From Eupeodes corollae (taxonomy: Eukaryota > Arthropoda > Insecta > Diptera > Syrphidae), in the NCBI RefSeq assembly GCF_945859685.1, contig NC_079147.1:232062765-232126764 (forward strand): a stretch of 64,000 bases of DNA, written 5' to 3'. Both the position numbers and the translations under genes were made by a program. The notes below the pieces were generated by a model. The model ran no database searches, had not been told where the DNA came from, and saw nothing but the letters and a program-made list of their open reading frames with translations. Each line of letters opens with the position of its first letter. Within the stretch, counting starts at the first letter, position 1. Of this stretch, positions 35,639 through 49,015 are shown piece after piece.

Positions 35639-37933
35639 GTGAAAGCCGCATAGTTTTTGAAGGCTTGGTTGCGGAATTAACACTACTGACAGATACTTTT
35701 CATTGTCTGGGTCGAAATTCTGCAATTTTAGTTAACCACAAATATTTCCCAAACAGGATGTCGAAGAATGATTTGGGTTGCAGGTATAGATAGAGCTTGA
35801 AAAGACCTATCTAAAAATGTGTATCTCGATGGGATTTGGAACACTGATGAAAAAAATATTATTTTGCGACAAGGGGTTAGCCCACGATTTTTTCATAAAG
35901 TATTGCGATGATTTTCACATGGTTGGAAAGGTATATTTGATAGCTACCAACCAGTGAAAGCCGCATAGTTTTTGAAGGCTTGGTTGCGGAATTAACACTA
36001 CTGACAGATACTTTTCATTGTCTGGGTCGAAATTCTGCAATTTTAGTTAACCACAAATATTTCCCAAACAGGATGTCGAAGAATGATTTGGGTTGCAGGT
36101 ATAGATAAAGATTGAAAAGACCTATATAAAAATGTGTATCTCGATGGGTTTTGGAACACTGATGAAAAAAATATTTTTTTTTGACAAGGGGTTAGCCCAC
36201 GATTTTTTCATAAAATTCAAGAAAAAAAAACTGTCGAGTATTGCGATGATTTTCACATGGTTGGAAAGGTCTATTTAATAGCTACCAACCAGTGAAAGCC
36301 GCATATTTTTTGAAGGCTTGGTTGCGGAATTAACGCTACTGACAGATACTTTTTATTGTCTGGGTCGAAATTCTGCAATTTTAGTTAACCACAAATATTT
36401 CCCAAACAGGATGTCACAGAATGATTTGGGTTACAGGTATAGATAGAGCTTGAAAAGACCTATCTAAAAATGTGTATCTCGATGGGTTTTGGAACACTGA
36501 TGAAAAAAATATTATTGTTTGACAAGGGTTAGCCCACGATTTTTTCGTAAAATTGAAGAAAAACAAATTGTCAAGTATTGCGATGATTTTCACATGGTTG
36601 GAAAGGTCTATTTGATAGCTACCAACCAGTGAAAGCCGCATAATTTTTGAAGGCTTGGTTGCGGAATTAACACTACTGACAGATACTTTTCATTGTCTGG
36701 GTCGAAATTCTGCAATTTTAGTTAACCACAAATATTTCCCAAACAGGATGTCGAAGAATGATTTGGGTTGCAGGTATAGATAGAGCTTGAAAAGACCTAT
36801 CTAAAAATGTGTATCTCGATGGGATTTGGAACACTGATGAAAAAAATATTATTTTGCGACAAGGGGTTAGCCCACGATTTTTTCATAAAGTATTGCGATG
36901 ATTTTCACATGGTTGGAAAGGTATATTTGATAGCTACCAACCAGTGAAAGCCGCATAGTTTTTGAAGGCTTGGTTGCGGAATTAACACTACTGACAGATA
37001 CTTTTCATTGTCTGGGTCGAAATTCTGCAATTTTAGTTAACCACAAATATTTCCCAAACAGGATGTCGAAGAATGATTTGGGTTACAGGTATAGATAGAG
37101 CTTGAAAAGACCTATCTAAAAATGTTTATCTCGATGGGATTTGGAACACTGGTGAAAAAAATATTATTTTTTGACAAGGGGTTAGCCCACGATTTTTTCG
37201 TAAAATTGAAGAAAAACAAATTGTTAAGTATTGCGATGATTTTCACATGGTTGGAAAGGTCTATTTGATAGCTACCAACCGGTGAAAGCCGCATATTTTT
37301 TGAAGGCTTGGTTGCGGAATTAACGCTACTGACAGATACTTTTTATTGTCTGGGTCGAAATTCTGCAATTTTAGTTAACCACAAATATTTCCCAAACAGG
37401 ATGTCACAGAATGATTTGGGTTACAGGTATAGATAGAGCTTGAAAAGACCTATCTAAAAATGTGTATCTCGATGGGTTTTGGAACACTGATGAAAAAAAT
37501 ATTATTGTTTGACAAGGGTTAGCCCACGATTTTTTCGTAAAATTGAAGAAAAACAAATTGTCAAGTATTGCGATGATTTTCACATGGTTGGAAAGGTCTA
37601 TTTGATAGCTACCAACCAGTGAAAGCCGCATAATTTTTGAAGGCTTGGTTGCGGAATTAACACTACTGACAGATACTTTTCATTGTCTGGGTCGAAATTC
37701 TGCAATTTTAGTTAACCACAAATATTTCCCAAACAGGATGTCGAAGAATGATTTGGGTTGCAGGTATAGATAGAGCTTGAAAAGACCTATCTAAAAATGT
37801 GTATCTCGATGGGATTTGGAACACTGATGAAAAAAATATTATTTTGCGACAAGGGGTTAGCCCACGATTTTTTCATAAAGTATTGCGATGATTTTCACAT
37901 GGTTGGAAAGGTCTATTTAATAGCTACCAACCA
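35639..37933 (+). repeat. 990-bp trimeric higher-order repeat, two full copies and a third start
   Basis: Copies are 35639-36628 and 36629-37618, each 315 + 338 + 337 bp. The third copy's short unit is 37619-37933. ATTTTGCGACAAGG recurs at 35861, 36851 and 37841, exactly 990 apart. ACTTTTTATTGTC recurs near 36348 and 37338. Confidence 0.9.
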
Positions 37934-40900
37934 GTGAAAGCCGCATATTTTTTGAAGGCTTGGTTGCGGAATTAACGCTACTGACAGATACTTTTCATTG
38001 TCTGGGTGGAAATTCTGCAATTTTAGTTAACCACAAATATTTCCCAAACAGGATGTCACAGAATGATTTGGGTTACAGGTATAGATAGAGCTTGAAAAGA
38101 CCTATCTAAAAATGTGTATCTCGATGGGATTTGGAACACTGATGAAAAAAATATTATTTTTTGACAAGGGGTTAGCCCACGATTTTTTCGTAAAATTGAA
38201 GAAAAACTAATTGTCAAGTATTGCGATGATTTTCACATGGTTGGAAAGGTATATTTGATAGGTACCAACCAGTGAAAGCCGCATAGTTTTTGAAGGCTTG
38301 GTTGCGGAATTAACACTACTGACAGATACTTTTCATTGTCTGGGTCGAAATTCTGCAATTTTAGTTAACCACAAATATTTCCCAAACAGGATGTCACAGA
38401 ATGATTTGGGTTACAGGTATAGATAGAGCTTGAAAAGACCTATCTAAAAATGTGTATCTCGATGGGATTTGGAACACTGATGAAAAAAATATTATTTTTT
38501 GACAAGGGGTTAGCCCACGATTTTTTCGTAAAATTGAAGAAAAACTAATTGTCAAGTATTGCGATGATTTTCACATGGTTGGAAAGGTATATTTGATAGC
38601 TACCAGCCAGTGAAAGCCGCATAGTTTTTGAAGGCTTGGTTGCGGAATTAACACTACTGACAGATACTTTTCATTGTCTGGGTCGAAATTCTGCAATTTT
38701 AGTTAACCACAAATATTTCCCAAACAGGATGTCACAGAATGATTTGGGTTACAGGTATAGATAGAGCTTAAAAAGACCTATCTAAAAATGTGTATCTCGA
38801 TGGGATTTGGAACACTGATGAAAAAAATATTATTTTTTGACAAATTTTGACAATTTTCACGATTTTTTCGTAAAATTAAAGAAAAACTAATTGTCAAGTG
38901 TTGCGATGATTTTCACATGGTTGGAAAGGTATATTTGATAGCTACCAACCAGTGAAAGCCGCATAGTTTTTGAAGGCTTGGTTGCGGAACTAACACTATT
39001 GACAGATACTTTTCATTGTCTGGGTCGAAATTCTGCAATTTTAGTTAACCCCAAATATTTCCCAAACAGGATGTCGCAGAATGATTTGGGTTACAGGTAT
39101 AGATAGAGCTTGAAAAGACCTATCTAAAAATATGTATCTCGATGGGATTTGGAACACTGATGAAAAAAATATTATTTTTTGACAAGGGGTTAGCCCACGA
39201 TTTTTTCGTAAAATTGAAGAAAAACTAATTGTCAAGTATTTCGATGATTTTCACATGGTTGAAAAGGTATATTTGATAGCTACCAACCAGTGAAAGCCGC
39301 ATAGTTTTTGAAGGCTTGGTTGCGGAACTAACACTATTGACAGATACTTTTCATTGTCTGGGTCGAAATTCTGCAATTTTAGTTAACCACAAATATTTCC
39401 CAAACAGGATGTCGAAGAATGATTTGGGTTGCAGGTATAGATAGAGCTTGAAAAGACCTATCTAAAAATGTGTATTTCGATGGGATTTAGAACACTGATG
39501 AAAAAAATATTATTTTTTGACAAGGGGTTAGCCCACGATTTTTTCGTAAAATTGAAGAAAAACAAATTGTCAAGTATTGCGATGATTTTCACATGGTTGG
39601 AAAGGTATATTTGATAGCTACCAACCAGTGAAAGCCGCATAGTTTTTGAAGGCTTGGTTGCGGAATTAACACTACTGACAGATACTTTTCATGGTCTGGG
39701 TGGAAATTCTGCAATTTTAGTTAACCCCAAATATTTCCCAAACAGGATGTCGCAGAATGATTTGGGTTGCAGGTATAGATAGAGCTTGAAAAGACCTATC
39801 TAAAAATATGTATCTCGATGGGATTTGGAACACTGATGAAAAAAATATTATTTTTTGACAAGGGGTTAGCCCACGATTTTTTCGTAAAATTGAAGAAAAA
39901 CTAATTGTTAAGTATTGCGATGATTTTCACATGGTTGGAAAGGTATATTTGATAGCTACCAACCAGTGAAAGCCGCATAGTTTTTGAAGGCTTGGTTGCG
40001 GAACTAACACTATTGACAGATACTTTTCATTGTCTGGGTCGAAATTCTGCAATTTTAGTTAACCACAAATATTTCCCAAACAGGATGTCACAGAATGATT
40101 TGGGTTACAGGTATAGATAGAGCTTGAAAAGACCTATCTAAAAATGTGTATCTCGATGGGATTTGGAACACTGATGAAAAAAATATTATTTTTTGACAAG
40201 GGGTTAGCCCACGATTTTTTCGTAAAATTGAAAAAAAAACTAATTGTCAAGTATTGCGATGATTTTCACATGGTTGGAAAGGTATATTTGATAGCTACCA
40301 ACCAGTGAAAGCCGCATAGTTTTTGAAGGCTTGGTTGCGGAATTAACACTACTGACAGATACTTTTCATTGTCTGGGTCGAAATTCTGCAATTTTAGTTA
40401 ACCACAAATATTTCCCAAACAGGATGTCACAGAATGATTTGGGTTACAGATATAGATAGAGCTTGAAAAGACCTATCTAAAAATGTGTATCTCGATGGGA
40501 TTTGGAACACTGATGAAAAAAATATTTTTTTTTGACAAGGGGTGCCCACGATTTTTTCATAAAATTCAAGAAAAAAAAATTGTCGAGTATTGCGATGATT
40601 TTCACATGGTTGGAAAGGTATATTTGATAGCTACCAACCAGTGAAAGCCGCATAGTTTTTGAAGGCTTGGTTGCGGAATTAACACTACTGACAGATACTT
40701 TTCATTGTCTGGGTCGAAATTCTGCAATTTTAGTTAACCACAAATATTTCCCAAACAGGATGTCACAGAATGATTTGGGTTACAGGTATAGATAGAGCTT
40801 GAAAAGACCTATCTAAAAATGTGTATCTCGATGGGATTTGGAACACTGATGAAAAAAATATTATTTTTTGACAAGGGGTTAGCCCACGATTTTTTCATAA

Positions 40901-42324
40901 AATTCAAGAAAAAAAAATTGTCGAGTATTGCGATGATTTTCACATGGTTGGAAAGGTCTATTTGATAGCTACCAACCAGTGAAAGCCGCATATTTTTTGA
41001 AGGCTTGGTTGCGGAATTAACACTACTGACAGATACTTTTCATTGTCTGGGTCGAAATTCTGCAATTTTAGTTAACCACAAATATTTCCCAAACAGGATG
41101 TCACAGAATGATTTGGGTTACAGGTATAGATAGAGCTTGAAAAGACCTATCTAAAAATGTGTATCTCGATGGGTTTTGGAACACTGATGAAAAAAATATT
41201 TTTTTTTGACAAGGGGTAAGCCCACGATTTTTTCGTAAAATTGAAGAAAAACAAATTGTCAAGTATTGCGATGATTTTCACATGGTTGGAAAGGTCTATT
41301 TGATAGCTACCAACCAGTGAAAGCCGCATATTTTTTGAAGGCTTGGTTGCGGAATTAACGCTACTGACAGATACTTTTCATTGTCTGGGTGGAAATTCTG
41401 CAATTTTAGTTAACCCCAAATATTTCCCAAACAGGATGTCGCAGAATGATTTGGGTTGCAGGTATAGATAGAGCTTGAAAAGACCTATCTAAAAATGTGT
41501 ATCTCGATGGGTTTTGGAACACTGATGAAAAAAATATTATTTTTTGACAAGGGGTTAGCCCACGATTTTTTCATAAAATTCAAGAAAAAAAAATGTCGAG
41601 TATTGCGATGATTTTCACATGGTTGGAAAGGTCTATTTGTACCAACCAGTGAAAGCCGCATATTTTTTGAAGGCTTGGTTGCGGAATTAACGCTACTGAC
41701 AGATACTTTTCATTGTCTGGGTGGAAATTCTGCAATTTTAGTTAACCCCAAATATTTCCCAAACAGGATGTCGCAGAATGATTTGGGTTACAGGTATAGA
41801 TAGAGCTTGAAAAGACCTATCTAAAAATGTGTATCTCGATGGGTTTTGGAACACTGATGAAAAAAATATTATTTTTTGACAAGGGGTTAGCCCACGATTT
41901 TTTCATAAAATTCAAGAAAAAAAAATTGTCGAGTATTGCGATGATTTTCACATGGTTGGAAAGGTCTATTTGATAGCTACCAACCAGTGAAAGCCGCATA
42001 TTTTTTGAAGGCTTGGTTGCGGAATTAACACTACTGACAGATACTTTTTATTGTCTGGGTCGAAATTCTGCAATTTTAGTTAACCACAAATATTTCCCAA
42101 ACAGGATGTCACAGAATGATTTGGGTTACAGGTATAGATAGAGCTTGAAAAGACCTATCTAAAAATGTGTATCTCGATGGGTTTTGGAACACTGATGAAA
42201 AAAATATTATTTTTTGACAAGGGGTTAGCCCACGATTTTTTCATAAAATTTAAGAAAAAAAAATTGTCGAGTATTGCGATGATTTTCACATGGTTGGAAA
42301 GGTCTATTTGATAGCTACCAACCA

Positions 42325-43618
42325 GTGAAAGCCGCATATTTTTTGAAGGCTTGGTTGCGGAATTAACGCTCACGATTTTTTCGTAAAATTGAAGAAAAAC
42401 AAATTGTCAAGTATTGCGATGATTTTCACATGGTTGGAAAGGTCTATTTGATAGCTACCAACCAGTGAAAGCCGCATAGTTTTTGAAGGCTTGGTTGCGG
42501 AATTAACACTACTGACAGATACTTTTCATTGTCTGGGTCGTAATTCTGCAATTTTAGTTAACCACAAATATTTCCCAAACAGGATGTCACAGAATGATTT
42601 GGGTTGCAGGTATAGATAGAGCTTGAAAAGACCTATCTTAAAATGTGTATCTCGATGGGTTTTGGAACACTGATGAAAAAAATATTTTTTTTTGACAAGG
42701 GGTTAGCCCACGATTCTCTCGTAAAATTGAAGAAAAACAAATTGTCAAGTATTGCGATGATTTTCACATGGTTGGAAAGGTCTATTTGATAGCTACCAAC
42801 CAGTGAAAGCCGCATAGTTTTTGAAGGCTTGGTTGCGGAATTAACACTACTGACAGATACTTTTCATTGTCTGGGTCGTAATTCTGCAATTTTAGTTAAC
42901 CACAAATATTTCCCAAACAGGATGTCACAGAATGATTTGGGTTGCAGGTATAGATAGAGCTTGAAAAGACCTATCTTAAAATGTGTATCTCGATGGGTTT
43001 TGGAACACTGATGAAAAAAATATTTTTTTTTGACAAGGGGTTAGCCCACGATTCTCTCGTAAAATTGAAGAAAAACAAATTGTCAAGTATTGCGATGATT
43101 TTCACATCGTTGGAAAGGTCTATTTGATAGCTACCAACCAGTGAAAGCCGCATAGTTTTTGAAGGCTTGGTTGCGGAATTAACACTACTGACAGATACTT
43201 TTCATTGTCTGGGTCGAAATTCTGCAATTTTAGTTAACCACAAATATTTCCCAAACGGGATGTCACAGAATGATTTGGGTTACAGGTATAGATAGAGCTT
43301 GAAAAGACCTATCTAAAAATGTGTATCTCGATGGGATTTGGAACACTGATGAAAAAAATATTATTTTTTGACAAGGGGTTAGCCCACGATTTTTTCGTAA
43401 AATTGAAGAAAAACAAATTGTCAAGTATTGCGATGATTTTCACATGGTTGGAAAGGTCTATTTGATAGCTACCAACCAGTGAAAGCCGCATATTTTTTGA
43501 AGGCTTGGTTGCGGAATTAACGCTCACGATTTTTTCGTAAAATTGAAGAAAACCAAATTGTCAAGTATTGCGATGATTTTCACATGGTTGGAAAGGTCTA
43601 TTTGATAGCTACCAACCA
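42325..43618 (+). repeat. 1154-bp higher-order repeat with 140-bp deletion monomers at both ends
   Basis: Monomers of 140 bp at 42325-42464 and 43479-43618 share one 198-bp deletion, joined as GGAATTAACGCTCACGATTTT. Between them are three 338-bp units, two with the rare GATTCTCTCGTAAAA. The period between the deletions is 1154 = 140 + 3 x 338. Confidence 0.88.
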
Positions 43619-44628
43619 GTAAAAGCTGCATAGTTTTTGAAGGCTTGGTTGCGGAATTAACACTACTGACAGATACTTTTCATTGTCTGGGTCGAAATTC
43701 TGCAATTTTAGTTAACCACAAATATTTCCCAAACAGGTTGTCACAGAATGATTTGGGTTACAGGTATAGATAGAGCTTGAAAAGACCTATCTAAAAATAT
43801 GTATATCGATGGGATTTGGAACACTGATGAAAAAAATATTATTTTTTGACAAGGGGTTAGCCCACGATTTTTTCATAAAATTCAAGAAAAAAAAATTGTC
43901 GAGTATTGCGATGATTTTCACATGGTTGGAAAGGTCTATTTGATAGCTACCAACCAGTGAAAGCCGCATAGTTTTTGAAGGCTTCGTTGCGGAATTAACA
44001 CTACTGACAGATACTTTTCATTGTCTGGGTCGAAATTCTGCAATTTTAGTTAACCACAAATATTTCCCAAACAGGATGTCACAGAATGATTTGGGTTACA
44101 GGTATAGATAGAGCTTGAAAAGACCTATCTAAAAATGTGTATCTCGATGGGATTTGGAACACTGATGAAAAAAATATTATTTTTTGACAAGGGAGCCCAC
44201 GATTTTTTCGTAAAATTGAAGAAAAACTAATTGTCAAGTATTGCGATGATTTTCACATGGTTGGAAAGGTATATTTGATAGCTACCAACCAGTGAAAGCC
44301 GCATATTTTTTGAAGGCTTGGTTGCGGAATTAACACTACTGACAGATACTTTTCATTGTCTGGGTCGAAATTCTGCAATTTTAGTTAACCACAAATATTT
44401 CCCAAACAGGATGTCACAGAATGATTTGGGTTACAGGTATAGATAGAGCTTGAAAAGACCTATCTAAAAATGTGTATCTTGATGGGTTTTGGAACACTGA
44501 TGAAAAAATATTTTTCTTTGACAAGGGGTTAGCCCACGATTTTTTCATAAAATTCAAGAAAAAAAAATTGTCGAGTATTGCGATGATTTTCACATGGTTG
44601 GAAAGGTCTATTTGATAGCTACCAACCA

Positions 44629-45636
44629 GTGAAAGCCGCATATTTTTTGAAGGCTTGGTTGCGGAATTAACGCTACTGACAGATACTTTTCATTGTCTGG
44701 GTCGAAATTCTGCAATTTTAGTTAACCACAAATATTTCCCAAACAGGATGTCGCAGAATGATTTGGGTTGCAGGTATAGATAGAGCTTGAAAAGACCTAT
44801 CTAAAAATGTGTATCTCGATGGGTTTTGGATCACTGATGAAAAAAATATTTTTTTTGACAAGGGGTTAGCCCACGATTTTTCGTAAAATTGAAGAAAAAC
44901 AAATTGTCAGGTATTGCGATGATTTTCACATGGTTGGAAAGGTCTATTTGATAGCTACCAACCAGTGAAAGCCGCATATTTTTTGAAGGCTTGGTTGCGG
45001 AATTAACGCTACTGACAGATACTTTTCATTCTCTGGGTCGAAATTCTGCAATTTTAGTTAACCACAAATATTTCCCAAACAGGATGTCGCAGAATGATTT
45101 GGGTTGCAGGTATAGATAGAGCTTGAAAAGACCTATCTAAAAATGTGTATCTCGATGGGTTTTGGATCACTGATGAAAAAAATATTTTTTTTGACAAGGG
45201 GTTAGCCCACGATTTTTCGTAAAATTGAAGAAAAACAAATTGTCAGGTATTGCGATGATTTTCACATGGTTGGAAAGGTTTATTTGATAGCTACCAACCA
45301 GTGAAAGCCGCATATTTTTTGAAGGCTTGGTTGCGGAATTAACGCTACTGACAGATACTTTTCATTGTCTGGGTCGAAATTCTGCAATTTTAGTTAACCA
45401 CAAATATTTCCCAAACAGGATGTCGCAGAATGATTTGGGTTGCAGGTATAGATAGAGCTTGAAAAGACCTATCTAAAAATGTGTATCTCGATGGGTTTTG
45501 GATCACTGATGAAAAAAATATTTTTTTTGACAAGGGGTTAGCCCACGATTTTTCGTAAAATTGAAGAAAAACAAATTGTCAGGTATTGCGATGATTTTCA
45601 CATGGTTGGAAAGGTCTATTTGATAGCTACCAACCA
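44629..45636 (+). repeat. Three tandem 336-bp monomers
   Basis: Units start at 44629, 44965 and 45301. All share TTGGATCACTGATG, a T run one base shorter, ACGATTTTTCG and TTGTCAGGTATTGC, so they are recent copies of one variant. CATTCTCTGGG alternates with CATTGTCTGGG. Confidence 0.8.
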
Positions 45637-46379
45637 GTGAAAGCCGCATATTTTTTGAAGGCTTGGTTGCGGAATTAACGCTACTGACAGATACTTTTCA
45701 TTCTCTGGGTCGAAATTCTGCAATTTTAGTTAACCACAAATATTTCCCAAACAGGATGTCGCAGAATGATTTGCGTTGCAGGTATAGATAGAGCTTGAAA
45801 AGACCTATCTAAAAATGTGTATCTCGATGGGTTTTGGAACACTGATGAAAAAAATATTTTTTTTTTTGACAAGGGGTTAGCCGACGATTTTTTCGTAAAA
45901 TTGAAGAAAAACAAATTGTCAAGTATTGCGATGATTTTCACATGGTTGGAAAGGTCTATTTGATAGCTACCAACCAGTGAAAGCCACATATTTTTTGAAG
46001 GCTTGGTTGCGGAATTAACACTACTGACAGATACTTTTCATTGTCTGGGTCGAAATTCTGCAATTTTAGTTAACCACAAATATTTCCCAAACAGGATGTC
46101 GCAGAATGATTTGCGTTGCAGGTATAGATAGAGCTTGAAAAGACCTATCTAAAAATGTGTATCTCGATGGGTTTTGGAACACTGATGAAAAAAATATTTT
46201 TTTTTTGACAAGGGGTTAGCCGACGATTTTTTCGTAAAATTGAAGAAAAACAAATTGTCAAGTATTGCGATGATTTTCACACGGTTGGAAATGTCTATTT
46301 GATAGCTACTAACCAGTGAAAGCCACATATGTTTTGAAGGCTTGGTTGCGAAATTAACGCTACTGACAGATACTTTTCA

Positions 46380-48650
46380 TTGTCTGGGTCGAAATTCTGC
46401 AATTTTAGTTAACCACATATATTTCCCAAACAGGATGTCGCAGAATGATTTGCGTTGCAGGTATAGATAGAGCTTGAAAAGACCTATCTAAAAATGTGTA
46501 TCTCGATGGGTTTTGGAACACTGGTGAAACAAATATTTTTTTTTGACAAGGGGTTAGCCCACGATTTTTTCATAGAGTATTTCGATGATTTTCACATGGT
46601 TGGAAAGGTATATTTGATAGCTACCAACCAGTGAAAGCGGCATATTTTTTGAAGGCTTGGTTGCGGAATTAACGCTACTGACAAATACTTTTCATTGTCT
46701 GGGTCGAAATTCTGCCATTTTATTTAACCACATATATTTCCCAAACAGGATGTCGCAGAATGATTTGCGTTGCAGGTATAGATAGAGCTTGAAAAGACCT
46801 ATCTAAAAATGTGTATCTCGATGGGTTTTGGAACACTGGTGAAAAAAATATTTTTTTTGACAAGGGGTTAGCCCACGATTTTTTCATAAAGTATTTCGAT
46901 GATTTTCACATGGTTGGAAAGGTCTATTTGATAGCTACCAACCAGTGAAAGCCGCATATTTTTTGAAGGCTTGGTTGCGGAATTAACGCTACTGACAGAT
47001 ACTTTTCATTCTCTGGGTCGAAATTCTGCAATTTTAGTTAACCACAAATATTTCCCAAACAGGATGTCGAAGAATGATTTGGGTTGCAGGCATAGATAGA
47101 GCTTGAAAAGACCTATCTATAAATGTGTATCTTGATGGGTTTTGAAACACTGATGAAAAAAATATTTTTTTTTCACAAGGAGTTAGCCCACGATTTTTTG
47201 GTAAAATTGAAGAAAAACAAATTGTCAAGTATTGCGATGATTTTCACATGGTTGGAAAGGTCTATTTGATAGCTACCAACCAGTGAAAGCTACATATTTT
47301 TTGAAGGCTTGGTTGCGGAATTAACACTACTGACAGATACTTTTCATTGTCTGGGTCGAAATTCTGCAATTTTAGTTAACCACAAATATTTCCCAAACAG
47401 GATGTCGCAGAATGATTTGCGTTGCAGGTATAGATAGAGCTTGAAAAGACCTATCTAAAAATGTGTATCTCGATGGGTTTTGGAACACTGATGAAAAAAA
47501 TATTTTTTTTTTGACAAGGGGTTAGCCGACGATTTTTTCGTAAAATTGAAGAAAAACAAATTGTCAAGTATTGCGATGATTTTCACATGGTTGGAAATGT
47601 CTATTTGATAGCTACTAACCAGTGAAAGCCACATATGTTTTGAAGGCTTGGTTGCGAAATTAACGCTACTGACAGATACTTTTCATTGTCTGGGTCGAAA
47701 TTCTGCAATTTAAGTTAACCACATATATTTCCCAAACAGGATGTCGCAGAATGATTTGCGTTGCAGGTATAGATAGAGCTTGAAAAGACCTATCTAAAAA
47801 TGTGTATCTCGATGGGTTTTGGAACACTGGTGAAAAAAATATTTTTTTTTGACAAGGGGTTGGCAAACGATTTTTTCGTAAAATTGAAGAAAAACAAATT
47901 GTCAAGTATTGCGATGATTTTCACATGGTTGAAAAGCTCTATTTGATAGCTACCAACCAGTGAAATTGGCATATTTTTTGAAGGCTTGGTTGCGGAATTA
48001 ACGCTACTGACAGATACTTTTCATTGTCTGGGTCGAAATTCTGCAATTTTAGTTAACCACAAATATTTCCCAAACAGGATGTCGCAGAATGATTTGCGTT
48101 GCAGGTATAGATAGAGCTTGAAAAGACCTATCTAAAAATGTGTATCTCGATGGGTTTTGGAACACTGATGAAAAAAATATTTTTTTTTTGACAAGGGGTT
48201 AGCCCACGATTTTTTCGTAAAATTGAAGAAAAACAAATTGTCAAGTATTGCGATGATTTTCACATGGTTGGAAAGGTCTATTTGATAGCTACTAACCAGT
48301 GAAAGCCACATATTTTTTGAAGGCTTGGTTGCGGAATTAACGCTACTGATAGATACTTTTCATTGTCTGGGTCGAAATTCTGCAATTTTAGTTAACCACA
48401 TATATTTCCCAAACAGGATGTCGCAGAATGATTTGCGTTGCAGGTATAGATAGAGCTTGAAAAGACCTATCTAAAAATGTGTATCTCGATGGGTTTTGGA
48501 ACACTGGTGAAACAAATATTTTTTTTTGACAAGGGGTTAGCCCACGATTTTTTCATAAAGTATTTCGATGATTTTCACATGGTTGGAAAGGTCTATCTGA
48601 TAGCTACCAATCAGTGAAAGCGGCATATTTTTTGAAGGCTTGGTTGAGGA
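46380..48650 (+). repeat. Source block of a large duplicated segment
   Basis: It carries rare variants including CATAGAGTATTTCG (about 46571), GCCATTTTATTTAACC, CACAAGGAGTTAGCC (about 47174), GAAAAGCTCTATTTG (about 47931), GAAATTGGCATA and TTGGTTGAGGAATT (about 48640). Nearly all recur in the same order at 49016-50610. Confidence 0.75.
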
Positions 48651-49015
48651 ATTAACGCTACTGACAGATACTTTTCATTGTCTGGGTCGAAATTCTGCAA
48701 TTTTAGTTAACCACAAATATTTCCCAAACAGGATGTCGCAGAATGATTTGCGTTGCAGGTATAGATAGAGCTTGAAAAGACCTATCTAAAAATGTGTATA
48801 TCGATGGGTTTTGGAACACTGGTGAAAAAAATATTTTTTTTTGACAAGGGGTTGGCAAACGATTTTTTCGTAAAATTGAAGAAAAACAAATTGTCAAGTA
48901 TTGCGATGATTTTCACATGGTTGGAAAGGTCTATTTGATAGCTACTAACCAGTGAAAGCCACATATTTTTTGAAGGCTTGGTTGCGGAATTAACGCTACT
49001 GATAGATACTTTTCA

